From contig CAJFCV020000004.1 of assembly GCA_904066235.2 (NCBI GenBank), positions 10,726,001 through 10,790,000 of the forward strand: a stretch of 64,000 bases of DNA. The letters run 5' to 3'. This DNA comes from Bursaphelenchus xylophilus (taxonomy: Eukaryota > Nematoda > Chromadorea > Rhabditida > Aphelenchoididae). Of this stretch, positions 35,910-44,569 are shown in pieces. The number at the start of each line of letters is the position of its first letter. The stretch's first letter is position 1. The translations under genes were made by a program, and so were the position numbers. The notes below the pieces were generated by a model. It saw nothing but the letters and a program-made list of their open reading frames with translations, was not told the DNA's origin and did not search any database.

Positions 35910-38900
35910 CTAAGCCTTTTCCAAGACTTCCCCATGCCTACAATGACAAATTGAGGCACCCCAATGTAACGTCGACTCGAACTGTTGACTCGAAAAACCG
36001 TAGCGCCATTTTTTTGCAATATGCACTATGAGAAATGAAAAGTTCCCTTTTTGCACAGTGCATGTCGCCAAAGCCACTCCAGCGACTTTGTAAAGGACCA
36101 GCGCAGAAATCAACTCATCCTTACGTACATCCCAAGCGCTGTTCATTTGCTGGAAGTAGGCGGACGTCTGCGGTATCACAAATGTAGGTCCTGGTGGGAC
36201 GAGTCTGTCAGCCACGTTCACACTAACGAATTTGAGGAGATCTCCGCGAACAATCGTCCTTACGTACTGATGCTTCAGCATGAAGAAGACCATGACGAAA
36301 ACAACGCATATGTCGACGTTGAAGAAACTTAACTGCAAAGTCAGTATTGAAAATTAGAAAATTGTGCTGTATTGGCACTCTGCAAAGTTCGAGCTTGGTA
36401 TCATGTGTATATATTTGAAAATACTTTATGTAAAATTGTGCCAATTTTGTCAAAATCCGAGCTTTAGAGGACCTCCCTTGTCAGTAATAAATGTCACATG
36501 AAAAACTGAAAAAAACTGAAAAACCACTTACTTCAGTCAGCAACTTGTTCAGCGTGCTATCCGTTCCGATTCCGCCAAAAATTTCCCATCTGGCCAACGA
36601 CAGGAGAATGCCGTCCAGACAGGTGACGACGTACGCAACCGCAATTCGTCGGAGAATTGCGGACGAAATTAAAATCTCCTCGCTCAGAAGCCGCACATTC
36701 AGCGAGACGGTTCCCTTGAAGCTGCGAAATCGATTGGCAGCATTGCTGTTTTGGCGGAGTTGGGCCTGAAATTTAAAAGCGGATATTGTTTTACTGTTGG
36801 CATGTATTAAAACATGGATCTTTTGTGCTGGAGCGTAGCTAGGGGAGAAGGGAATGGAGAGGTGAGTACCCCGCTGTGAGGCGGAACGACCGAGCTTCGA
36901 GGATTTTCCCACGAGGAACGATCTGCATTTATTCAAATTTGACCGTACTTTCCTACGTGGGGCATGCATATAAAAGGCCTCCTTTCCACTGAATAAATCG
37001 ATTGGCTCTTGAGCTGTCGTCTTGTCTCGTTACTGGGTCATCAGGCCTTTTGACACCCTCGTCTAAGGACGGGGTCGAAGGAAAACATGGTAAGGGGGAC
37101 CAAGGTAACCGTAAGCGATTTTTTTACATGGTGACGCACGTCAAACTGAGATAAGCTAAAACAGTCCGGTGAATGAATCGGCAATTTGCCAAAAAAAGAC
37201 GCGAAAAACGTTTTGTCGGGGGAGAAATGGGGAATTTTTGGGGCGAGAGAGTACGCTTTTGCGTGTCTTTTTTTCTCTCTTTCTCTGGTAATCAAGACGA
37301 AATGTAAAAAACCGATAGCGAAGGGTCTATTCCGGTCACCTGACTCCTCAGTTTGACGTGTGACGCCCCTCCCCCAGTCAGGGGTGTCACCATGTAAAAA
37401 CTTTCCCCCAGAATTTTCGGCCTTTTACGCCTCTTTATACGGTCAAAACTATCCAAGTCTGCCGGGAAAATAATATGGATTTGTGACGCCGTAGACTCGC
37501 CCAACATGGCTTTGCGACGTCTAGCCGTGGCTGGAGATTTGGGGTGCGACTTTATCAGTCTGTCGGGAAAATAACGAGCACAATGTTGCAGCGCCGATCT
37601 CGTCGTGAAGTGAAAAGCAATTTGATTTTGCCGCGACACAATTCATTTTCTCGGCGGCGATGTGATTTTTGATGCGACAGAGTGCTCATTATTTCCCCCG
37701 ACTAACTAATATTTTCATGTGTAACTTACCAACGCACCACCAACACATCCGACGAATCCAAATGAGAAGGCAAAAACGGTGGCTGGTATGTTTTTCTCCG
37801 CTGCTAGAAATGTCTGTGTCGCCGGGTCCGCGTCGTAGACAATGTACCTGGCCGCACAAAAATAGCAGAAGGCGCCGCCACCTGCAATGGCCGCCGTTAT
37901 CTAAAATCGATGCAATAAAGGTCAATTTTTCATTGGGATGAGAAAGAGGGAAGTTAAATTTTTCACCACTTTAAGATGTGATAAAAAGTGGAAAGCTCAA
38001 AACCCAACATACCAACAGAAACACGATCGACAATGGTCGCTCTTCCTCATAGTAGGAGTGAACGTGCCTCACAGCAATTGATCGCTCCAGTCCCATCATA
38101 AAAACCGAAACCACCAGCCCAATAATGCAGATGAAATGAATGTAAGAGAGCGCACAACAGAGATAGTTCAGTTCTCTGGTCTTTAGGATGGCGGTGTGAG
38201 CCAGATTGAGGGTTGCCGTCCGCGACATGTGCAAAAATAGCGCGAAGATCACGGCTGATGTCTGAAAAAGATGGACTTGTCAAAAAGAAATGACGCCAAA
38301 TATTTGTGTTGAAGTTGCCGTTGAAAAAAGAACTCTTCAAACGGCCGCTGACGAAATCGTGAGGCTTTTCGAGATCTTGCGATAAAATATCAGTCTGTCG
38401 GGAAAATAATGAGCACTTTGCCGCATCGAAAAGCCGCCGAAAAAATGAATTGTGCCGTGGCAAAGTCAAATTGTTTTTCACTTCCGCGACGCGGTCGCCG
38501 CAGCGAAATTGTGATCGTTATTTTCCCAACAGTCTCCTACCAATAAAAAAGCAAAAAAATTACGGCGGCATTCTACCATTCTTGCCGGAAAAGTCCCTTA
38601 GGCAAAACGGTCCGCAAAAAAGGGGTTTTCTTAAGCCCTTCATTATTTTCCCGACAGACTGATAAAGCAGTGTTCTGCAAGATAGTCAAAATTGATGGGT
38701 GCATCTTCGCCAGTTCCGTGCCGAAAAAAATCATTGTTTTTGTGTGAACGCTCACCTCTACACTACAGAAAATCTCAGATGAAAACTGGCAAAAAATCCT
38801 CATTTTTGCCAACTATTGGCATAAAAATCTCGTTCGTCTCTGCAAAGCGCAAGCTAGCAGTCTCGAATAGGCCTTAGAAAGAACCGTTTTAAATTTGCGC

Positions 38901-39187
38901 CAAGTTTCATCAAAATCTCAGCGTCGCACTTGTAGCACTCAACTTATGAGTGTAACGGTAACTAAGGAGACCCATTTTTGCAAACCTACCACAACAGTTT
39001 TAAAGTTGACATGCAATTTCGACGCCCTCTTTATCAGTGTGCAAAAATACGCGGTAATCGTCCATTGGAGTACAAATCCGACTGCATGTACGAGCTTGAC
39101 GGCAAAAAACACTGCCTCGTAGTCGGTGATCTCTGATTGCGGTATGTCGATGCCCACGAAATTGTAATTCGATACCAAAAATGACAT
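35910..39187 (-). CDS. Seven-helix chemoreceptor, Sra-superfamily-like (paralogue C), repeat-derived tail
   Basis: Minus-strand gene with five exons, from 5' to 3': 39187-38990, 38261-38013, 37900-37730, 36765-36532 and 36332-35910, all in phase 0, giving 424 residues. Exons 3 and 4 are 171 and 234 nt, identical in length to those of paralogues A and B. Helix 3 ends MGLERSIAVRHVHSYYE (E125, R126), the same ER...YE arrangement. Exon 4 has LLSEEILISSAIL, and the tail has YFQQMNSAWDVRKDE, matching the tail motif of A. Sequence similarity to A and B is otherwise low, so the duplication is old. From about residue 361 onward the reading frame runs through a TGCACAGTGCA-family repeat (36004-36101) and beyond, adding about 63 residues with no counterpart in A or B. 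The ATG at 39187 follows a CAG and is the only start giving helix 1; an upstream exon is possible. Introns hold a solo LTR and several palindromic elements. Confidence 0.8.
36004..36101. repeat. TGCACAGTGCA-family half repeat overlapping receptor C coding end
   Basis: TTTTTGCACAGTGCATGTCG and CACTCCAGCGACTTTG are the family right half. The reading frame of receptor C passes through it. Confidence 0.65.
36370..36481. repeat. CAAGG-type right-end fragment in receptor C intron 4
   Basis: Family interior ending GAGGACCTCCCTTG; no left terminus in the intron. Confidence 0.45.
36875..37055 (+). mobile_element. Solo LTR, second copy
   Basis: Same family as 46005-46180: it begins TGTGAGGCGGAACGACCG, has TATAAAAGG near 36968 and AATAAA at 36992-36997, and ends TTTTGACA. 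The flanks CCCGC and CCCTC are a 5-bp duplication with one mismatch, suggesting an older insertion. It lies in an intron of receptor paralogue C, in the opposite orientation to the gene. Confidence 0.75.
37116..37402. mobile_element. Palindromic element with TTTTACATGGTGAC ends
   Basis: TTTTTTACATGGTGACGCAC at left mirrors GTGTCACCATGTAAAAAC at right, with GTCAAACTGAG and its reverse inside. The right end has an extra 20 bp that is itself a small palindrome. A diverged copy is split at 58371-58583 and 59177-59195. It lies in an intron of receptor paralogue C. Confidence 0.65.
37455..37548. repeat. CAGTCTGTCGGG left half, GTGGATTT subtype
   Basis: AGTCTGCCGGGAAAATAATA then family interior, cut directly before the next copy. 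Confidence 0.6.
37559..37708. repeat. CAGTCTGTCGGG palindrome, GAGCAC subtype, receptor C intron 3
   Basis: CAGTCTGTCGGGAAAATAAC to TTATTTCCCCCGACTAACT; the right end is slightly degraded. It ends 22 bases from the exon border. Confidence 0.75.
38391..38660. repeat. CAGTCTGTCGGG palindrome with duplicated right end
   Basis: Complete left half, a first right end TTATTTTCCCAACAGTCTCC, a 100-bp tail shared with 11790-11890, then a second intact right end finishing GACAGACTG at 38660. Confidence 0.7.
38700..38946. repeat. CAAGG-type fragment in receptor C intron 1
   Basis: GCAAAGCGCAAGCTAGCAGT and CAGCGTCGCACTTGTAGCAC are family motifs. Confidence 0.45.
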
Positions 39188-39231
39188 ATACCTGCAATAT
39201 GAAAGATAATTCCTTTGAAATGGCCAAAGAT

Positions 39232-39364
39232 CAGTCTGTCGGGAAAATAATGTGGAATTGTCGCTGCAATAGTGCGACGAATCTCGAGCTGTGGCTAGCT
39301 GTCGCAAATCGATTATGGGCGATTTTAAGACACGACGAATCCACATTATTTTCCCGACAGACTG
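39232..39364. repeat. CAGTCTGTCGGG palindrome, GTGGATTT subtype
   Basis: Intact ends; begins 45 bases upstream of the receptor C start codon. Confidence 0.8.
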
Positions 39365-39508
39365 ATAATTAAAATCCACATTATTTTCCCGAAAAACTGA
39401 TAATGAAAATCCACATTATTTTCCCGACAGACTGATAATGAAAAACCACAATATTTTCCCGACAGACTGATAGTGAAAATCCACAATATTTTCCCGGAAA
39501 ACTGATAG
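39365..39508. repeat. Tandem array of four palindrome right ends
   Basis: Four units of about 36 bp, each AATCCACATTATTTTCCCGA or a variant followed by (A)CTGATAATGAA, directly after the complete copy. Units differ by a few bases (GAAAAACTG against GACAGACTG). Confidence 0.8.
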
Positions 39509-39599
39509 TAATCGCAAAAAATACGGCAACATATTCATAATTGTATTCGTCAAGTTTCGCAAAAATAAAAAGCTTTGAAGTAACACAAAATTCGCCAGC

Positions 39600-39986
39600 A
39601 CTTCTCACAATTTCACGGCCTGATATTAGCGCTGAACATTAAAAATTAAAAAAACTATTAAAAAACTAAAAAAACCTGACGATTTTTGTGAAACACTCAA
39701 ATAGTTCTGGTTTTCGGTAACAATGGACAGATGTTTTTGGAACATACGGCTTTTGCCTTCAAAGGCCACGTCAAGTCATTCATTGTCAATCAATGTGTTG
39801 ACTGTAATCTCAGGGAAAAAATATTATGAAAGCGGCTCAGTTCGAAAAGTCGCTGTATTGATTTTCGCGCAAGCAAGGAGGCTCGAATATAGGTGGTAGA
39901 AAAAGCAATGACAAATTTTTGCCATGTTTCATCAAACCTTAAGGTCGAAGGGTACTTCCTTGTTGTCAGTATGTGGGGAAAATATC
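39600..39986. other. No gene supported
   Basis: AT-rich; a CAAGG-family right-end fragment lies at 39900-39965. Confidence 0.35.
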
Positions 39987-40136
39987 AGTCTTTTGGGAAC
40001 AACGGCGGGTCGTCGCAGCAAAATGTCTCGCCTCATCGCAATCGCGCACCAAAATCCCAGCCGCGGCTTGAAGTCGCAAAGCGATGATATGCGATTCCAA
40101 GGCGCGGCGATACGCCGTTATTTTCCCGACAGACTC
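39987..40136. repeat. CAGTCTGTCGGG palindrome, CGGCGGGTCGTC subtype
   Basis: CAGTCTTTTGGGAACAACGG to TTTTCCCGACAGACTC. Confidence 0.7.
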
Positions 40137-41424
40137 ATAATCAAAAAACTCTATGTTTTTAGGCAACATTGATAAAAATACATCATCCGATACAATGTAA
40201 AAAAAGACATGAAACTTGACGATCTTTGCAACCGACGATGGAGCAAACAAACATCGTTATTACCTACAGTAATAAATAAAGAAACCATAAAACCAAGGCC
40301 AAATATGATTAGCGACTCTTTAACTTTCCTATGTTTCCATAACCTATCAAATTAGCCCTCACCGAATCTCCGGCAAACAAAATGAGATTACGCTACAATG
40401 GAAAAGAGTGGTGGGCAGAGTCAAGTGCGGGAAGGAAAAGAATAACAGCTGGAGCTGGAAATGTCTAACCATGACGGAACTTACAACGTTTCCAAAGGTT
40501 TCGCAGTCACAACAACACCAAGACATAGGTTCAAAGGCATAAAGGGGTCTAACTAACGGGTGTAACTTACGGTTTTAGCCACTCAAAAGTCATGTAAATT
40601 ACCGTACTGACCTAGGCGGGGCCGTAGGCCAAGGGCTTAGCTAGGGGGAGGGGGCAGGTTGTACCCCCTTCCAGGCCGAGGCCGAAATAAAAAATATAGC
40701 AAAGGGGGACCACAGTAAAAATTTTTTGCACAGCGAAGGTCTTTGCCTCGGGGCAACGCCATTTCCGGGCCCGGCCGGTCCGAGTTTTCTTGAAATGAAA
40801 ATTTGACAGTATGCCATATTCTATAATTACCACAGTTTACAACTTTTTATAGTGCCTTTAAGCCTCTTTCACACATGTTATATGTAATTTGTATATAAAT
40901 TCAAAAATTAAAAGATATATTACTGTAAATTGTAAAAATAATTTATAGCAGATAGTGGCACCCCAGAAAAGGTAAGACCACAGAAAATTTGGCAGTTCCC
41001 ACCCCAACCGGGATATATACTTTTGATGCAGACCAGCCCTGGTTTTTGCCCAGCCGGTCCTCGGGCTTGAAACTTGAAAAACCAAGCCCGTTTGTCACCC
41101 CTGACTGCCATTCGTACAACTGCTGACTCCAAATTCATTTACTCGTTTGCTAAGAATTGTTTGCGGAATTGTACCGTGCTTTTCCCACTTAAACCCATTA
41201 GTGTTAAGAGAGTTTGCTAGTTTTAAAGAACCGTATGAGATAATCCAAAGTTCACGAGGGTATATTATAACTGCAAAAGTGAACAGGTTTATGTTGAAGA
41301 TGCTCATGGCGCGGCGATATTTTGAAGTCAATTGACACAGGTTTGATTAAATTTTATGAGAATAATAAGACGTATGCTCAATGAGAACAATGTCGCTGCG
41401 TCGGTCGCGCTGAAGTAAAAAGCA
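40137..41424. other. No gene supported
   Basis: 40600-40790 and 40970-41110 are GC-richer blocks with paired motifs (GGGCCCGGCCGGTCCGAG; CCCAGCCGGTCCTCGGGC), perhaps an old element. No frame is convincing. Confidence 0.3.
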
Positions 41425-41432
41425 ATTTGACT

Positions 41433-42195
41433 GGCGGGCGCACACTTGCGGGCAACCACTTTGCGGGCAACCAGTTTGCGGGCAAATTTTTTGCGGGCAG
41501 CCACTTTGCGGGCAGCCGACATTTGCGGCCAGCACCGGCATTTGCGGGCAGCCTGGGACATTTGCGGGCAGGGTCGACAGTTGCGGGCAGCCTGGAAGAT
41601 TTGCGGGCAGCCGACATTTGCGGGCAACCGAGACCTGATTGTGAGGGTAACAGAATGGAGGGGGAGAATTACTATGATATTTTGGAAATTTGCCGACATT
41701 TGCGGGCAGCCGACATTTGCGGGCAACCGGCACTTGAGGACAACAAGGTGGAGGTGGAAAAATTACTGCAATATTTTGGAAGTTTTCCGACATTTGCGGG
41801 CAGGCAATACTTGCGGGAAGCCGACATTTGCGGGCAACAGTTCCAAAAGTACCAATACAGTCTGTGTGATTGTTTTTTTCCTGTTGCCCGCAAATGTCGG
41901 CTGCCCGCAAGTGTCGGTTGCCCGCAAATGTCGGCAAATTTTCAAAATATCGCGGTAATATTTCCATCTCCACCCTGTTACCCTCAGGTGCCGGTTGCCC
42001 GCAAATGTCGGCTGCCCGCAAGTGTCGGTTGCCCGCAAATGTCCCAGGCTGCCCGCAAATGTCTCAACTGCCCGCAAATGTTTCAGCTGCCCGCAAATGT
42101 GACCCCCAAATTTTGCCCGCAAAGTGGCTGCCCGCAAAAAATTTGCCCGCAAACTGGTTGCCCGCAAAGTGGTTGCCCGCAAGTGTCGCGACGCC
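41433..42195. mobile_element. Element of TTTGCGGGCA units with an 8-bp duplication
   Basis: A 763-bp palindrome made of dozens of TTTGCGGGCA(G/A)CC units, forward in the left half and reverse in the right. The ends begin GGCG and finish CGCC. A perfect 8-bp duplication ATTTGACT (41425-41432 and 42196-42203) flanks it, as for hAT-type elements. It splits a CAGTCTGTCGGG-family element, of which the right end survives at 42204-42268. Confidence 0.85.
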
Positions 42196-42203
42196 ATTTG
42201 ACT

Positions 42204-42268
42204 TGGCCCCGACACGATTCATTTTTGATTTTTGATGCGACAGGTCCATTATTTTCCAGACAGACTGA
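42204..42268. repeat. CAGTCTGTCGGG right half split by the TTTGCGGGCA element
   Basis: TGGCCCCGACACGATTCATT to ATTTTCCAGACAGACTG; the left part with TGTCGCTGCGTCGG lies at 41391-41424. Confidence 0.7.
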
Positions 42269-42271
42269 TAC

Positions 42272-43034
42272 GACTAAAGCAAGATATATCGCAATTGTTC
42301 CAACATACGTTATAACACATTAAAATTTTTTGTAGCAGCTTGAAAATTGCGATAACGCGTTTACTGATCCCCCGCTTGACTACATAACATCTATTTTCCC
42401 TACTCTCTCAAAAAAACCCTTCCATAACCGTAAAGACCCAGCCTCTTCCTAGGAACGGCTGTTTTGCCTTAGCCTTTCCATCTATAGACCAGCACGGCCA
42501 CCTGATGTCTGGCTGGCATAGCAATGTAAAAATGACAAATGAAACACACGTATGGCCTGCTCATTCATTGTTCCTTTACTGGCATTAAGTCGGGTTGACG
42601 TTGAAATGTTGGAGGGCCTTGAACTCCTCGAAAAGTGGCGTGCTATTCAAGAGTGGTTAAAGTTATTCACGGATTCCAACCTTCAAAATTTTTGCTTTTG
42701 CACGCAGTATCATTTCTGCCCAAATTGCCATGAATGCATACGAGGATGATAAGAATTAGGCTGCATCTTTACGCAAAAAGTCCTTAGAATTTTTAAACTT
42801 CATAGTAAACTTCAAATGGTTGACAAAACACCCACTTGAAAATCATAATCAAAGTGCGGCTCGGCTACAAAAAACATCCAGAATACAATTACTCATTCTG
42901 TATTTGTTTTTTATATCTTCAAACAGCACTGAGTTTCATAAGAAGTTTTAATGGCTTTCAGCTTCATTCGAAAGGCAGACATGTGAAATAAGGAAAGCCT
43001 GAGGAAAGTCGAAGCTGGACGGTTATATGTAATA
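42272..43034. other. No gene supported
   Basis: Both strands are open over 42552-42749, but neither frame shows a family or splice pattern I can defend. Confidence 0.3.
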
Positions 43035-43286
43035 CAGTGGGGACCTGATCCAGTGGCAAAAAACGTACCATGAGGCATCCGGGAAGTATCAAAAATGTGG
43101 CAAAATACCTCCTCCTCCAAGTGAAAAAAAAACTCCGATTTCGCGCCCGCTCTTTTTGTGAGGGAAAGGGCGCGCCCTTAAAAACAAAGTTTTTTTCACT
43201 TGGAGAGGGAAGCATTTTGGCACATTTTTGATCCTCCCCGGATGCAAAATGGTACGTTTTTTGCCACTGAATCAGGTCCAGCAGTG
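43035..43286. repeat. CAGTGGGGACCTGATCC-type palindrome
   Basis: Left CAGTGGGGACCTGATCCAGT; right GAATCAGGTCCAGCAGTG with small changes. Confidence 0.7.
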
Positions 43287-43629
43287 CGGACCAAAAATGG
43301 CTCGGCTCTCAAGCCGGGTTGGGCCTAAAATCGCGGACTGGAAAGGCTGGCCCGCCCGGCATCTCGCAGTATTATTAAAAACGACAATAAAGGCTGCCAA
43401 TTTCCAACTTTACACATTGTTTTTGTGATTATATACAACACTTTTCCCTTTCGTTTGTTCCTTTTTAGAACTACAAAACTTTGCTTTCAGCTGCCCAACT
43501 CAACCCGATAATGTCAGCCACGCGTGTCGAAAATGTTGGGCCCGGCCCGTTTCAAATTCGGTTCAGCTTACCCACGGAATGCTCAAAAAGATAGCTAAAT
43601 CAAGATACTATCGTTATGCACTTTCTTCA

Positions 43630-43790
43630 TAATGCGGTCTATCGGGAAAATTCCTTGAAATCGCCCATCATCCCTTTGCAACCGCAGCCGGAAATTTGGT
43701 GCGAGACTGCTCATTTTTTCGACGGGGCGAAACAGTTTGCTCCGACGACCCACCACGATTTTCCGACTGTGATTTCAAGCAAAGTCGGAA
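43630..43790. repeat. Degraded CAGTCTGTCGGG palindrome
   Basis: GGTCTATCGGGAAAATTCCT left, CGACGACCCACCACGATTTT right. Confidence 0.5.
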
Positions 43791-44031
43791 TGCGAGTGGC
43801 ACCCGAAATAAGGCCTATTGCTCAGCACAGTGCATAAAGCGAGAACTTTCATTTTTTTCGCATAGTGTATGGAATTCCGTTCTTTTTTCTCCCTGGAGAG
43901 CGGTCGGTTTTTCCTGTCCACCATGCCGTTGCGGGCACAAAGGGCTTCGTCTGGGACAGTAGCTGTTCATCGTAATGGATTTCAAGTTCATATTGTGCAA
44001 AACTCACACCAGCGGCCTCGCGAACGGACTT

Positions 44032-44194
44032 GCAGTCGGCCGGGAAAACCGTGTCGATCGTCGCAGCAAGGAGCTCGCCTCATCGAGAAAAGGGCACAGT
44101 AACGTAATAAATCTCCAGCTGCGGCTAGCCGTCACAAAGTGATGATGGGCGACTCCAAGGCGCGACGTTCCGCCACCATTTTCCCGACAGACTG
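44032..44194. repeat. CAGTCTGTCGGG palindrome, degraded left end
   Basis: CAGTCGGCCGGGAAAACCGT to TTTTCCCGACAGACTG. Confidence 0.65.
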
Positions 44195-44486
44195 TGAAGA
44201 GCGTCTCTCCTTCTGCTACAGCAGTAAACCGCTTCAACGAAAAATCGTTTTTGATAGCCTTGTCACCTTCCCCATTCTTCCACCCAGAAATTACACGGTC
44301 TAATTCTATTTCCAGTTTCTTCGAAACCCCTAAATTACTTGCCAATATGCACAAAACATGTGAATCTATGTACATGTTAAAGCACCTAATTGCGAATTTG
44401 ATTACTTAATTATTCACCTTCAACAATAAGGTTTACTAAAACAATGTCTGGTATTGTGCCTCAACATTCCATGAGATATGTTCGAC

Positions 44487-44492
44487 TTTATT
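44487..44492 (-). promoter_or_regulatory. Polyadenylation signal of the bestrophin gene
   Basis: AATAAA on the minus strand, about 80 bases downstream of the bestrophin stop codon. Confidence 0.55.
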
Positions 44493-44569
44493 GCATTTCC
44501 GCATAAATACACGTAACAACAGATATGTCGTCTAGAAAAAGTGGAATAAATACGAGGAAAATACGGTGG

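Noticed and set aside
39365..39508. Short regularly spaced repeats resembling a CRISPR array
   Set aside because: The units are the right end of a nematode palindromic element with almost no spacer between them, and the context is a eukaryotic gene.
41433..42195. TTTGCGGGCA repeats as a CRISPR or satellite array
   Set aside because: Units reverse orientation at the centre and the whole block has an 8-bp target duplication, so it is a transposable element.
41347..42323. Frames of up to 298 codons rich in Cys, Ala and Gly
   Set aside because: Generated by translation of the TTTGCGGGCA units in all frames and both strands.
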